DNA from: CALMEC01 sp964531025
GTDB taxonomy: Bacteria > Actinomycetota > Thermoleophilia > Miltoncostaeales > Miltoncostaeaceae
Direction: 5' to 3'
Assembly (NCBI GenBank): GCA_964531025.1
Contig: CAZHDY010000001.1
Span: 806,001-870,000 of the forward strand
DNA length: 64,000 nucleotides
Shown here: in pieces, positions 41,232 to 50,117 of the stretch
Layout: every line of letters starts with the position of its first letter
How positions within the stretch are numbered: the stretch's first letter is position 1
The notes under the pieces: generated by a model
Database searches by the model: none
The model's input: only the letters and a program-made list of their open reading frames with translations
What the model was told of the DNA's origin: nothing
Translations under genes and position numbers: made by a program

Positions 41232-42152
41232 ATGACCGAAGTCGCCGAGTCACCGACCACCGCCGGCGCCGTCGCTCCCGATCGCGAGGCCCGCTTACAG
41301 GAGATCCGTCAGCGCCTCATCGACGGCGAACGGTTCCGCGGTCCCCTGGCCTCGTCGTTCTACAACGCGGTGCACGCGATCGACCCCACCGCCACCGAAG
41401 ACACCATCGCCCCCCTCACGGGCAACGGACAGGTCAACATCTACCGCAGCCTGCTGGCGTGGGCGTCGGTCATGCCTGGCGAGCGCATCATCGACATCGG
41501 CTGCGGTTCCGGTGGCGCCACCCGGACGGCCGCCGGGATCGTCGGCCCCGACGGCATGGTGGTCGGCATCGATCCCTGCGCCCACGCCCTGGAGGTGGCA
41601 CGGCAGCGCACACCGGACGACCTCCCCGTCGCATACATCAACGTGAACGCCGAGCGCATGGTGGGCATCGAGGACAAGGGATTCGACTGTGCCATCGCGA
41701 GCCTCTCGCTCGAGGAGTTCCAGGATCTGCCGGCGGCGCTCTCCGAGATCCTGCGAGTGCTACGTCCGGGGGGCCGGTTCGTGGCCAGCGTCAGCGCATT
41801 CGATCGCCTGCGCCCGGTCGACTCGGCCTTCATGGGCGCCGTCATGGCGGTCATCGCCCGCAACGTGCCGGCGGGACTCTCCGGCCGGGCGACACGCGCC
41901 AGCATCCCCCTCGAACCGGACGACGCCCGTGCGTTCGCCGACGCCGGGTTCCTGCGCCCCGAGGAACGCGACGTACAGCTGCCCGTAATCCTCGAGACCG
42001 AGGACGACGCCTGGTCGTTCTTCGGCCGGACCCACATCGCCTACATGCTGGACGACGAGGGCCGGGCCGATCTCCGTGCGACGCTCGCTCGACGGATCCC
42101 GCAGACGATCTACCTGCCGCTGCGCTTCCTCCGCTCGCGCCGCCCGGGCTGA
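41232..42152 (+). CDS. Class I SAM-dependent methyltransferase
   Basis: A 306-residue methyltransferase of the UbiE/Methyltransf_11 kind. ERIIDIGCGSGGATRTAAGIVGPDGMVVGIDPCAHALEVA contains motif I and the acidic residue that holds the ribose. FDCAIASLSLEEFQDLPAALSEILRVLRPGGRFVASV is motifs II-III. The substrate is unknown. TATCGT (41220-41225) lies 6 bases before the ATG, so probably leaderless. Confidence 0.85.
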   Translation: MTEVAESPTTAGAVAPDREARLQEIRQRLIDGERFRGPLASSFYNAVHAIDPTATEDTIAPLTGNGQVNIYRSLLAWASVMPGERIIDIGCGSGGATRTAAGIVGPDGMVVGIDPCAHALEVARQRTPDDLPVAYINVNAERMVGIEDKGFDCAIASLSLEEFQDLPAALSEILRVLRPGGRFVASVSAFDRLRPVDSAFMGAVMAVIARNVPAGLSGRATRASIPLEPDDARAFADAGFLRPEERDVQLPVILETEDDAWSFFGRTHIAYMLDDEGRADLRATLARRIPQTIYLPLRFLRSRRPG

Positions 42153-42266
42153 ACGCCGGCCCGGCCCGAATCGTCCAGCGGGCGACCCGTCAGGCCGCCA
42201 CGATGGGGACAGCCTGACGAGATCGGATGTGCGGCCCACGGGGTGAGCCGCACGAAGACGATCGAA

Positions 42267-42458
42267 TCAGCCGGGGCCGGGCTTGCCCGGGTCCTTCACG
42301 GCTTCGAGGGCGGCCTTCGCCTTGTCGGTGAGGCTTCCCTCGCCCTTCGCGATGTCCGCGACCTCTTTCGCGTCTTCCTTGAGCGAATCCATGTCCCGGT
42401 CGCCGACCAGGTCCTTCGCCGCATCCTTGGCCTTGTTGACGATGTCGTCGATACCCAT
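42267..42458 (-). CDS. MT0933-like small antitoxin-type protein
   Basis: A 63-residue acidic helical protein, MGIDDIVNKAKDAAKDLVGDRDMDSLKEDAKEVADIAKGEG, with a Pro/Gly-rich end. The amphipathic Lys-Ala-Asp repeats match the MT0933/Rv0909 antitoxin-like family of actinobacteria. No toxin gene is adjacent, so the label is a family resemblance only. Confidence 0.6.
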   Translation of the reverse strand: MGIDDIVNKAKDAAKDLVGDRDMDSLKEDAKEVADIAKGEGSLTDKAKAALEAVKDPGKPGPG

Positions 42459-42474
42459 GTCGCCACGCTCCGTC

Positions 42475-42846
42475 TTAGAATTTTGCGGCGGGATCCGCCG
42501 TCTGCGTTTCTACCACAGCCTCCGACGCCAGCCCCCACCGTTCACCCCATTGGCGCATCGCCTCGATGACCGGTAGCAGCTCGACGCCCTTTTCCGTGAG
42601 GCAGTAGTCGGCGCGACATGCTCCGGCGCCGTCCACGGATCGAGCGATGATGCCCTCGACCTCCAATACCTTGAGGCGTTGCGAAAGGGTGCGCGTGCTG
42701 ATGCCGTTGAGAGACCGCTCCAGCATCGAAAAACGCTGAGCGCCCGCGGCCAGATCCCGGAGGATGAGGAGGGTCCACTTCCCGGAGATGATCCGTTCAG
42801 CGGCGGTTACCGGACACTCACATGGCCGTGCATCATCAACGTCCAT
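42475..42846 (-). CDS. HxlR-family transcriptional regulator
   Basis: A 123-residue winged-helix protein. CECPVTAAERIISGKWTLLILRDLAAGAQRFSMLERSLNGISTRTLSQRLKVLEVEGIIAR is the HxlR/MarR-like fold, with the CPV cysteine near the N-terminus that serves as a redox sensor in some members. It lies 16 bases upstream of the MT0933-like gene on the same strand. Confidence 0.9.
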   Translation of the reverse strand: MDVDDARPCECPVTAAERIISGKWTLLILRDLAAGAQRFSMLERSLNGISTRTLSQRLKVLEVEGIIARSVDGAGACRADYCLTEKGVELLPVIEAMRQWGERWGLASEAVVETQTADPAAKF

Positions 42847-43030
42847 AGGGCGATTTTAGCGCGATGAGGTACGTCACCGTGACATCGGAGACGACGACGC
42901 CCACTGCCGAGGGGCGATGTGTGCACCTGCGGCGACATCGAACGACATCCGCGACCACCGTCGGGACGCACACGGACGATGCATGGATGGCGGGGCCACT
43001 CGACACGTCCGGAGGGCCCCGCCGTCCGAG

Positions 43031-44164
43031 CTATGCCGTCTGCGGAACGGCGGCCTCGGCGGCGAGCTGCGGCTCACCGCGACGGGCCTGACCGGCCTCC
43101 AGCATGAGCTTGAAGTCGTGCGGGCTGGACGCGGCGCGCATGGCCTCGTCCACCGTGATCCGCCCCTCCTTGACGTGACCGAAGAGCGACTGGTCGAAGG
43201 TCTGCATGCCGTAGAACTCACCCTCGCGGATGACCTCGGAGAGGTTTCCGGTCTGGTCGGGGTCGAGGATGAAGTCGCGGGCGCGACCGGTCATGACCAT
43301 GACCTCACAGGCCGGCACGCGGCCGGCGCCGGTCTGGGTCTTCACGAGTCGCTGCGAGATGACGCCCTTGAGCGTTCCCGCGAGCATGGCGCGCACCTGC
43401 ATCTGCTGGTGCAGGGGGAAGAAACCGATGGCGCGGTTCACGGTCTCGGTGGCGTCCAGGGTGTGGAGCGTCGAGAACACGAGGTGCCCTGTCTCGGCGG
43501 CGTTCAGAGCGGTCTCCATGGTGACGAGATCACGGATCTCACCGACGAGGATGATGTCGGGGTCCTGCCGCATGACGCGGCGCATGGCGTCGGCGAACGA
43601 CCCGGTGTCGATGCCCACCTCGCGCTGGTTGATGATCGACTGGCGGTCGGTGTGGAGGATCTCGATGGGATCCTCGACGGTCACGATGTGCTTCTTCGTG
43701 GTCCGGTTGATGTGGTCGATCATGGCGCCGAGAGTGGTGCTCTTACCCGAACCGGTGGTGCCGGTGACGAGCACGATCCCGCGCTCCTCCTCCGCCAGGG
43801 CGCGTACCGCCTCCGGGAGGTTGAGCTCGTGCAGCTCAGGGACCTTGAAGGGCACGGCACGCATGACGAGCGAGACCGACCCGCGCTGACGGAAGGCGTT
43901 CACACGGAAACGGCCGATGCCGTCGCGGGCATGTGAGAAGTCCGCGCCGCCCGTCTCCTCGAACTCCTGGAGCTTGTCCGGATAGTTGGCGAGCATCTCC
44001 TTGAGGAAGCGCTCCGTATCCGCGCCGGTCAGCGGGGGCGCTTTGGGGATGCGCTCCAGAGATCCGTGGAGGCGCAGCGCCGGAGGAGCCGGCACCTTCA
44101 GGTGGATGTCGCTCGCGCCATTGTCGATCGCGAAGCGGAGGATTCGGCCGAGGTCAATGCTCAT
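43031..44164 (-). CDS. pilT: PilT, type IV pilus retraction ATPase
   Basis: PilT depolymerises type IV pili and powers twitching. The 377-residue hexameric ATPase has the N-terminal PAS-like domain (NGASDIHLKVPAPPALRLHG), Walker A GTTGSGKSTTLGAMID, the Asp box VTVEDPIEILH, Walker B PDIILVGEIRDLVTMETAL, and the His box TGHLVFSTLHTLDATETVNR. The retraction motif of PilT (AIRNLIRE) appears as SEVIREGEFYGMQTFDQ. It is monocistronic here, 10 kb from the minor pilins. Confidence 0.95.
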   Translation of the reverse strand: MSIDLGRILRFAIDNGASDIHLKVPAPPALRLHGSLERIPKAPPLTGADTERFLKEMLANYPDKLQEFEETGGADFSHARDGIGRFRVNAFRQRGSVSLVMRAVPFKVPELHELNLPEAVRALAEEERGIVLVTGTTGSGKSTTLGAMIDHINRTTKKHIVTVEDPIEILHTDRQSIINQREVGIDTGSFADAMRRVMRQDPDIILVGEIRDLVTMETALNAAETGHLVFSTLHTLDATETVNRAIGFFPLHQQMQVRAMLAGTLKGVISQRLVKTQTGAGRVPACEVMVMTGRARDFILDPDQTGNLSEVIREGEFYGMQTFDQSLFGHVKEGRITVDEAMRAASSPHDFKLMLEAGQARRGEPQLAAEAAVPQTA

Positions 44165-44301
44165 AGGGGATATCCCATGTGTCGAAGAACGCCATCGAGC
44201 ATCCCATCGGCAGGTTCTTGAAGGAACTGAACCGCCGGACGGATGACACGGTTCTCCTCCGTGACGTCCCGCGGTATACGACGGTGTGATTACCTAGACA
44301 G

Positions 44302-44943
44302 GTGAGTGACGCCGACACCACCCCCTCTGCACGCCTGGGCGCTTTCAACCGCCGCAACCTGTTGATCGCACTGGGTGTGTGGATCGCTCTCGTGGCGGCG
44401 GCACTGGGTGTGGCCGCGGCTCTCGATACGACCCCGGAACCGGTCGAAAGCGCGATCCCCGATGGGCTGCCCCCGCTCTACCTGTATCTGGACAGAGAGT
44501 TACCGCCGTCCGTCCGGAGGGAGAAAACAGTGCGCGACCAGCTGATCCGCCTCCAGGAGATCGCGAACATGGACAGCACCGCGGAGAATTGGACAAATCT
44601 CGGTGCCGCCTACCACTCCGTGACGGATCTGCAGGAGGCGTCGCTCGCCTATCAGCGCGCCCTCACCATCGAACCGGATCGCCTGGACGCGCGCATCGGG
44701 GTGATCTTGATCGATGCGTCGGCGTCGGGCAAGCCGGGGATGGACCGCGCGGGCGTGACCATGAACGACCTGGCCGCCGCCCATCCGCGCAGCCAGCTGG
44801 TCGCCTTCAACCAGGCCATGGTGGCGACCTATCGCAGTGATCGCCCCACTCTGGTCGCCGCCCTCGACCGCGCCGTGGCGATCGATCCCGCGACGCGGCT
44901 CGGCAAGCTGGCGGCCCAACTCCGCGAGGCCGCAGGCCCCTGA
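44302..44943 (+). CDS. Membrane-anchored TPR protein
   Basis: A 213-residue protein. One membrane helix (NLLIALGVWIALVAAALGVAAAL, about 19-41) precedes an extracytoplasmic region with tetratricopeptide units: ENWTNLGAAYHSVTDLQEASLAYQRALTIEPDRLDARIGVILID and a second degenerate one near SQLVAFNQAMVATYRSDRPTLVAALDRAVAIDP. It may scaffold an envelope complex; it is divergent from pilT. GTG 44302 is the likely start. Confidence 0.65.
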   Translation: MSDADTTPSARLGAFNRRNLLIALGVWIALVAAALGVAAALDTTPEPVESAIPDGLPPLYLYLDRELPPSVRREKTVRDQLIRLQEIANMDSTAENWTNLGAAYHSVTDLQEASLAYQRALTIEPDRLDARIGVILIDASASGKPGMDRAGVTMNDLAAAHPRSQLVAFNQAMVATYRSDRPTLVAALDRAVAIDPATRLGKLAAQLREAAGP

Positions 44944-45140
44944 TCTGCCCCTCCCTGCGCGGTACCTGAGAGCCGCGCGCCAACCTTCACCACGCTGCCA
45001 CCCCCGCTTAACCGTGCGCTAAGCCGCACTTGGGAGTATCGCCTGCGATCGGGGCACAGAGCCCCCCAATCCCCCATGTGTCCCGGTCAAGTGTCTTTCC
45101 GATAGTGCCGATAGCCAGAGATGGACCACGGCGATCGGGC

Positions 45141-45181
45141 TTGACTTTCAAAAGTAAAGCGCTACTATCGAACATGTGTTC
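45141..45181 (+). promoter_or_regulatory. rpoD promoter with LexA (SOS) box
   Basis: TTGACT (45141-45146), 16 bases, TACTAT (45163-45168) form a strong sigma70-type promoter. CGAACATGTGTTC (45169-45181) follows immediately, identical over 13 bases to the box at lexA (818-830). A repressor bound here would cover the transcription start. The rpoD ATG is 37 bases further. The 200 bases before (44944-45140) show only a weak hairpin. Confidence 0.75.
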
Positions 45182-45218
45182 TCACCCCGTGTCGTCGGTG
45201 AACCGCGAAAGAGGATCG

Positions 45219-46304
45219 ATGAAGCTCAAGGAACTGCTCGCAAACCCGGATGTCCGCTCGCTCGTCGCGCGTGGTCAGGAGTTCGGGTTCATCGCACTCA
45301 GCCAGCTTGAGGAAACACTGGAATCCGCAGACCTCGATGCCCCGCCCATCGGTCAGATCGCCCCTGCCCTCGAGGACATGGGTGTCGAGCTCGTCGATGA
45401 CGACGAAGCCGAGGCCCGCAACGCCAAGCTGGCCGAAGAGGCCGACCGTCCGCAGCGCAAGCTGAACCTCCGTGCCGACACCACCACCGACTCCCTCCAG
45501 CTCTTCCTGAAGGATGTCGGCAAGGTGCCACTCCTCACCGCCCGCCAGGAGGTGTCGCTCGCCAAGCGCATCGAGCTCGGCGACCTCGACGCCAAGCGGC
45601 AGATGGTCGAGGCCAACCTGCGCCTCGTGGTGTCCATCGCGAAGAACTACCGCAACCAGGGACTCGGCTTCCTGGACCTCATCCAGGAGGGCACCATCGG
45701 CCTCGTCCGCGCGGCCGAGAAGTTCGACTACCGCAAGGGCTTCAAGTTCTCCACGTACGCCACCTGGTGGATCCGCCAGGCGGTCGCCCGCGCCATCGCC
45801 GACAAGGGCCGCACCATCCGTATGCCGGTCCACGTCGTCGAGAAGCTCAACAAGATCAACCGCGCCGAGCGCAAGCTCATCGCCGAGTTGGGGCGTGAGC
45901 CCACCAACGAGGAGATCGCGGGTGTCACCGAGCTTCAGGTCAAGGAGATCGAGTCGATCAAGCGCAGCGCGCAGACGCCCGTCTCGCTCGAGCGGCCGGT
46001 CGGCGACGACGAGGAGTCGGAGTTCGGTCAGTTCATCGCCGACGACAAGGCACCGTCGCCCGAGGACGCCACCGACGCCCTGCTTCGGTCGGAACAGCTC
46101 CGCGACGTGCTGAACACGCTGAGCTACCGCGAGCGCCGTGTCCTCGAGCTCCGCTACGGCCTCGGCGGCGAGCACCCTCGCACGCTGGACGAGGTCGGCC
46201 GCACGTTCAACGTGACGCGCGAGCGGATCCGCCAGATCGAGAACCAGTCGCTGCAGAAGCTGGCAACGCTTATGGAGGCCCAGGGTCTCCGCGAGGTCGC
46301 GTAA
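45219..46304 (+). CDS. rpoD: Primary sigma factor RpoD/SigA
   Basis: The housekeeping sigma factor. The 361 residues show region 1.1 (MKLKELLANPDVRSLVARG...), region 1.2 (DSLQLFLKDVGKVPLLTARQEVSLAKRIE) and region 2 (LRLVVSIAKNYRNQGLGFLDLIQEGTIGLVRAAEKFDYRKGFKFSTYATWWIRQAVARAI). Region 3 (VHVVEKLNKINRAERKLIAELGREP) and region 4 (LRYGLGGEHPRTLDEVGRTFNVTRERIRQIENQSLQKL) follow. ATG 45219 follows AAAGAGG. Two terminators end it. The LexA box at its promoter implies control by DNA damage. Confidence 0.96.
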   Translation: MKLKELLANPDVRSLVARGQEFGFIALSQLEETLESADLDAPPIGQIAPALEDMGVELVDDDEAEARNAKLAEEADRPQRKLNLRADTTTDSLQLFLKDVGKVPLLTARQEVSLAKRIELGDLDAKRQMVEANLRLVVSIAKNYRNQGLGFLDLIQEGTIGLVRAAEKFDYRKGFKFSTYATWWIRQAVARAIADKGRTIRMPVHVVEKLNKINRAERKLIAELGREPTNEEIAGVTELQVKEIESIKRSAQTPVSLERPVGDDEESEFGQFIADDKAPSPEDATDALLRSEQLRDVLNTLSYRERRVLELRYGLGGEHPRTLDEVGRTFNVTRERIRQIENQSLQKLATLMEAQGLREVA

Positions 46305-46332
46305 CCCGACCCTCTCGGGAACGCACAGAGCC

Positions 46333-46355
46333 GTTGGGCCCGGGATGGGCCCAAC
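46333..46355 (+). terminator. First rpoD terminator hairpin
   Basis: GTTGGGCCC-GGGAT-GGGCCCAAC, a perfect 9-bp stem 28 bases after the stop codon, with no T-tract. Confidence 0.6.
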
Positions 46356-46362
46356 GAGATTC

Positions 46363-46401
46363 ACGGGGTGTGGTCGTCATCGGCCGCACCCCGTTTCGTT
46401 T
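46363..46401 (+). terminator. Rho-independent terminator after rpoD
   Basis: ACGGGGTGTGG (46363-46373) pairs with CCGCACCCCGT (46384-46394) and is followed by TTTCGTTT, one of few T-rich tails in the window. It is the classic intrinsic-terminator layout, 8 bases behind the first hairpin. Confidence 0.8.
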
Positions 46402-46404
46402 GGG

Positions 46405-46511
46405 GCCGTTGGTTTCCATCCGTGCCGCACACCGACTCCGCACACCGCGCCATCGCGCAACCACCCACCGCGGCGTACCACGCCCACGAGATCTTGGAAT
46501 CAATCATCTAG
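46405..46511 (-). repeat. Family A repeat, copy 6 (one end only)
   Basis: On the minus strand the element begins CTAGATGATTGATTCCAAGA, then TCTCGTGGGCGTGGTACGCC and GCGGTGGGTGG, closely following the outer end of copies 4 and 5. The opposite terminal repeat is not found; the left boundary given is approximate and may be replaced by the rpoD terminators. Its terminal TAG forms TAGGGT (46509-46514), 6 bases before the next start codon. Confidence 0.6.
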
Positions 46512-46520
46512 GGTCCGGGT

Positions 46521-46706
46521 ATGGGCTGGGACGACGAAGACGACGACTGGGGCAAGCCCCTTCCCGACGATCCGGAGTCACGCGCTCGACGTGAGGAGAC
46601 CACGCGCGGCATCTTCAGCGCCGGTGGTCGCGCGCTTCGCTACGCGTACATGGTGATCGGCCTGCTGGTCGTGCTCATCATCATCCTCTGGGCGACACAG
46701 AGATAA
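46521..46706 (+). CDS. Small membrane protein (61 aa)
   Basis: An acidic N-terminus (MGWDDEDDDWGKPLPDDPESRARR) leads to one C-terminal membrane helix (YAYMVIGLLVVLIIILWATQR), so a tail-anchored arrangement is likely. It starts 6 bases after TAGGGT, formed by the end of family A copy 6, without a ribosome binding site. I do not recognise a family. Confidence 0.65.
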   Translation: MGWDDEDDDWGKPLPDDPESRARREETTRGIFSAGGRALRYAYMVIGLLVVLIIILWATQR

Positions 46707-46803
46707 ACACCCGCCGGGGCCCCTCCGGCACCACGGTGCGAGCGCCCGTCGTCCGATCGGTCGCGCCGTCGGCGAGGATCGGAACCGGCACTATGCTCCC
46801 GCC

Positions 46804-47694
46804 ATGAGTGAGTCGGCACCGAGCGCGGCGGCCTGGGCAACCGCCACCATCGCGGCGGTGCGAGACGACACCGCGGCACGACTGGCACTGCTCCGGCGCA
46901 CCTACAACGGACCGTACGGACACGCGCCACGGCACCTGCCGTACCGACGCGCTGCCCTCTCGTTCATGCGGTGGCAGATATCGCGCGGAGTCCTCGCGCC
47001 CATCTCCTCCGCGTCACCCGGCAGCCCGTGGTGGCGGGCGGTCAACGAGCGCCTGCTGTGCGACGGCTGCGAAAGCGTCGCACTGGCACGTGGTCTTCGT
47101 GGTCGGGCAACGACGACGAGCATCCACCTCTGGCAGAGCTTCATCGCCCGGCCGACCGCGGCGCACTGGTACCGGGCGCACAACGCCAGCATCGTCGCCG
47201 GATACATCGAGAACCGGGAGCTCGCAGATTCCGAGCTGGCGACCGAGCGCTTCTTCATGAACGTGGTCCTGCTGCGCGTTCTCTACGCGCACTGCCTTGT
47301 CGCGAATCCCGCTCTCGCTCTGGGACGGTTCGCCGTTCTGGGACGACTCCTCGGCGACCCCCGGCTCGGCATGGCCGGTGCCTTCCTCTCCCTGGGGCGT
47401 GTGCTCCCGAACGAGTACCCGATCCGCGAGGATCTCGACGACCTCATCGAGGACGAGCATGGTATCGGCCGTCTGCTGGACCGGGCGATCATCTCGCCCC
47501 GCCTCCAGGACCTGTACGAATGGTCAGCCGACGACCTCGGGATGCCGCGGCTGCGGGACTTCGTCCACGACGGGAGCCCGGCCTACGCCTGGCCGAGCGC
47601 CGACCGGCACGTCTGGCTGCTGCCGCCGGACACGTCGATGCAGCGTGCCCTGGCGCGGCTCACCACTCCTCGCCGAGAACGCAAGAGGGAGTAG
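46804..47694 (+). CDS. Conserved hypothetical protein, helical
   Basis: A 296-residue, mostly helical, probably cytosolic protein with aromatic-rich motifs (YNGPYGHAPRHLPYRRAALSFMRWQISRGVL, WWRAVNERLLCDGCE, IHLWQSFIARPTAAHWYRAHNASIVAGYIENREL, FFMNVVLLRVLYAHCLV). I know sequences of this look from actinobacteria but cannot assign a function. TATGCT (46792-46797) lies 6 bases before the ATG, suggesting a leaderless mRNA. Confidence 0.65.
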   Translation: MSESAPSAAAWATATIAAVRDDTAARLALLRRTYNGPYGHAPRHLPYRRAALSFMRWQISRGVLAPISSASPGSPWWRAVNERLLCDGCESVALARGLRGRATTTSIHLWQSFIARPTAAHWYRAHNASIVAGYIENRELADSELATERFFMNVVLLRVLYAHCLVANPALALGRFAVLGRLLGDPRLGMAGAFLSLGRVLPNEYPIREDLDDLIEDEHGIGRLLDRAIISPRLQDLYEWSADDLGMPRLRDFVHDGSPAYAWPSADRHVWLLPPDTSMQRALARLTTPRRERKRE

Positions 47695-47703
47695 CCTGCC
47701 GCG

Positions 47704-48123
47704 ATGGGCAATCCGCTCGGTCGGCTTTTGCTGGGCTCGGGACGTCTTCCCGACGACCTACGTGCGCGCCTCCGATCCGAAGGTCCGGCAACACTGGAGG
47801 AGGGGCTTCCCGGCAGTGTGACGTATCGCCACTACCGGAAACCCGGATATCGGACCAACCGGCGGCGTCGCAAGATGTGCGCGGCGCTGGCGATCACCGA
47901 TGAACGGTTCGGCATCTACGCACGTGGCCGTCCCGTTCTCGAGATCCGGTTCGATGACCCGCACCTCGACGGCATCACCGTGGAGGCCGCCGAACCCGAC
48001 CTGGTGATCGCATTCGATGCCTCCACGCTCGATCCACGCGCATCGGGTCAGATCACCGTGCGCATACGATGTGGTCAACCGGATCTCGCCATCGAGCAGG
48101 TCCGAGCCCGCCGGTCCCGGTGA
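47704..48123 (+). CDS. Conserved hypothetical protein, beta-rich
   Basis: A 139-residue protein, 9 bases behind the previous gene. After a basic segment (YRHYRKPGYRTNRRRRKMCAALAITDERFGIYA) come strand-like stretches (PVLEIRFDDPHLDGITVEAAEPDLVIAFDAS ... GQITVRIRCGQPDLAIEQV), possibly a PH-like fold. TAGCCT overlaps the stop codon of the previous gene and stands 6 bases before this ATG, so an own leaderless transcript is possible. Function unknown. Confidence 0.6.
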   Translation: MGNPLGRLLLGSGRLPDDLRARLRSEGPATLEEGLPGSVTYRHYRKPGYRTNRRRRKMCAALAITDERFGIYARGRPVLEIRFDDPHLDGITVEAAEPDLVIAFDASTLDPRASGQITVRIRCGQPDLAIEQVRARRSR

Positions 48124-48246
48124 CGTCCGTGTGACGGACGGCTCTCGCACGACCACAGGCCTGATCGCGAATTGCTCCCCCGGCACCGGCGCCGTGCGCG
48201 CCGCGTACCACCGGCTGTCCGTCTCCTGCGCCCCTAGAATTGCGCG

Positions 48247-49644
48247 ATGACCTCGACGGAACCCGTCAACGCCAAGCCGGAGGAGTGCACCGCCACCGAC
48301 GTCCGCGAGCGACTGGAGCTTCTGGCGACGCTCGGGTACGGCCTGCTCGAATCCGGGCAGACCAGCGGCCAGACCGAGCAGGTGCTCGCCTCCTGTGGCC
48401 GAGCGCTCGGGATCGACGAGTTGGGCTTCAATCCGTTCGGACGGATGCTCCTGCTCGAGGCGCGACTCCCGGATGGAAGTACGACGACGATCTCGGGTGC
48501 AGCGCGTACCCTCGACACGATCGACTGCACCCGGTCCCGTGCCCTGACCGCAATCGCCGAGGATCTCATCGGCTCCGGCGTCGATGCTGCGCCTCCGATG
48601 GATACGACACGTCTGGCCACAGCCCGGGAAGCCGTTCAGAGGATTCGCGACACAGCGACCCCGTGGTGGGTGACCACCCTGGGCATGACGATGCTCGCGT
48701 TCTGCATCTGCATGCAGGTGGGTGTCTCATGGCAGGCATGGGTGTCGGCGCCGATGGTGCAGCTTGTCACCTCGCTCACCGGGTTCGGCATCGCGCGTCT
48801 GGGCATGCCGCGGCTCTTCGCCGCCGCGGTGCAGAGCTCCGCCGGTGGCGCATTCGCCACGTTGCTCGTCCAGATCGGCTTCGTCGATCCCGTGGGAGCC
48901 GCGGCGGCCATCGCGGTGACCTGGCTCCTACTGCTGCCGCTCCCGCAGGTCATCGGTGCGGTCACCGACGCCATCGATGGCGACTACCTCTCCTCGCTCA
49001 CCCGCATCGCCGGCCTCGGGGTCACGGCTATCGGAATCGTCATCGGTGGAGCGTTCACGTTCGCGCTCGGCGAGTTGCTCGACATGGCACACCCGAAGCT
49101 CGACGATCTCCCCAGTCTCCCGCTGTATCTCATCCTGATCTTCTCCGGGTTGGGTGCGATCGCGAACGCCTTTGCCAACGGCGGGCGAGTGCCGCTGGTC
49201 GGGCCGGCCGCGCTCCTGGGTGTGGCGACCGGCGCGGCGAACCAGACGCTTATCCGCGTATTCGACGCCCCGGTCCTGTGGTCGAGCGCCGCGAGCGCGG
49301 TGGTACTCGGAGTGCTCACGGTCGTCCTGGCCGCGCGGACCGGATACCCGCAGCAGGTGCTGGCGCTCATGGGCATCACCGGAGCCCTGCTCCCGGGGAT
49401 CCCCGTGTTCTTCGGGATCCTCCAGGAGATGGGCGGCGCATCTGGCACGGAGCACTTCATCAGGGCCGGCGAGATCTGTCTCGCGATCGGCGTGGGCGTG
49501 GCCTTCGGTGCGTACGTCGCAAACCTGGTCGTCCGCTCTCTGCCGGCTTCCGCGACTCGATTCCTCAGGAGGCCGGCACCGACCCAGGATGGCGCAGCGG
49601 CAACGGTCCGCGGGCGGCGCCGACGACCTCGAACGGACCGATGA
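48247..49644 (+). CDS. ThrE-family threonine/serine exporter
   Basis: A 465-residue membrane protein. The N-terminal cytosolic domain (LELLATLGYGLLESGQTSGQTEQVLASCGRALGI ... REAVQRIRDTATPWW) is the ThrE/YjjP domain. It is followed by about ten membrane helices (WVTTLGMTMLAFCICMQVG ... YLILIFSGLGAIANAFANGGRVPLVGPAALLGV ... IPVFFGILQEMGGASGTEHF), covering both halves of ThrE. Threonine and serine export is the known role in Corynebacterium. TAGAAT (48235-48240) is 6 bases before the ATG. Confidence 0.85.
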   Translation: MTSTEPVNAKPEECTATDVRERLELLATLGYGLLESGQTSGQTEQVLASCGRALGIDELGFNPFGRMLLLEARLPDGSTTTISGAARTLDTIDCTRSRALTAIAEDLIGSGVDAAPPMDTTRLATAREAVQRIRDTATPWWVTTLGMTMLAFCICMQVGVSWQAWVSAPMVQLVTSLTGFGIARLGMPRLFAAAVQSSAGGAFATLLVQIGFVDPVGAAAAIAVTWLLLLPLPQVIGAVTDAIDGDYLSSLTRIAGLGVTAIGIVIGGAFTFALGELLDMAHPKLDDLPSLPLYLILIFSGLGAIANAFANGGRVPLVGPAALLGVATGAANQTLIRVFDAPVLWSSAASAVVLGVLTVVLAARTGYPQQVLALMGITGALLPGIPVFFGILQEMGGASGTEHFIRAGEICLAIGVGVAFGAYVANLVVRSLPASATRFLRRPAPTQDGAAATVRGRRRRPRTDR

Positions 49645-49673
49645 GTTCCGCCCGCCACGTGGGTCTATAGGGC

Positions 49674-50117
49674 ATGACCTCTCACACCGCAGCCCTCGAT
49701 GCGTTCGACGTACTCATCGGCACCTGGGCAACGAACGCCACCCACCCGTCGGTGGACGCTGCCGTCACCGGCACCATCACGTTCGAGAAGGCGCTCGCCG
49801 GCCATTTCATCCTCGGACGGACCACCAACGACCACACCCTCTTCCCCGATGCCATCTACGTCATCGGTCTGCCCGAGACCGGCGACGGTCTGGTGATGGA
49901 GTACTTCGACACCCGCGGCGTGCGCCGCACCTATGGCATCTCGCTCGATGACGGTGTGCTGCGCATCTGGCGCGACGTGCCCGACTTCGCCCAACGGTTC
50001 TCGGCGACGGTCGCCCCGGATGTGTTCGCCGGCACCTGGCAGCTGGCCAGGACCCCCGGCGACTGGCAGGACGATGTGCAGATCACCTATCAACGGACAC
50101 ACGCTGCCTCAAGGTGA
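49674..50117 (+). CDS. DUF1579-like calycin-type protein
   Basis: A 147-residue all-beta protein: LDAFDVLIGTWATNATHPSVDAAVTGTITFEKALAGHFILGRTTNDH ... MEYFDTRGVRRTYGISLDDGVLRIWRDVPDFAQRFSATV. The 'LIGTW' start and alternating strands recall lipocalin/nitrobindin or DUF1579 proteins. The ligand is unknown. It lies 29 bases after thrE, same strand. Confidence 0.6.
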   Translation: MTSHTAALDAFDVLIGTWATNATHPSVDAAVTGTITFEKALAGHFILGRTTNDHTLFPDAIYVIGLPETGDGLVMEYFDTRGVRRTYGISLDDGVLRIWRDVPDFAQRFSATVAPDVFAGTWQLARTPGDWQDDVQITYQRTHAASR

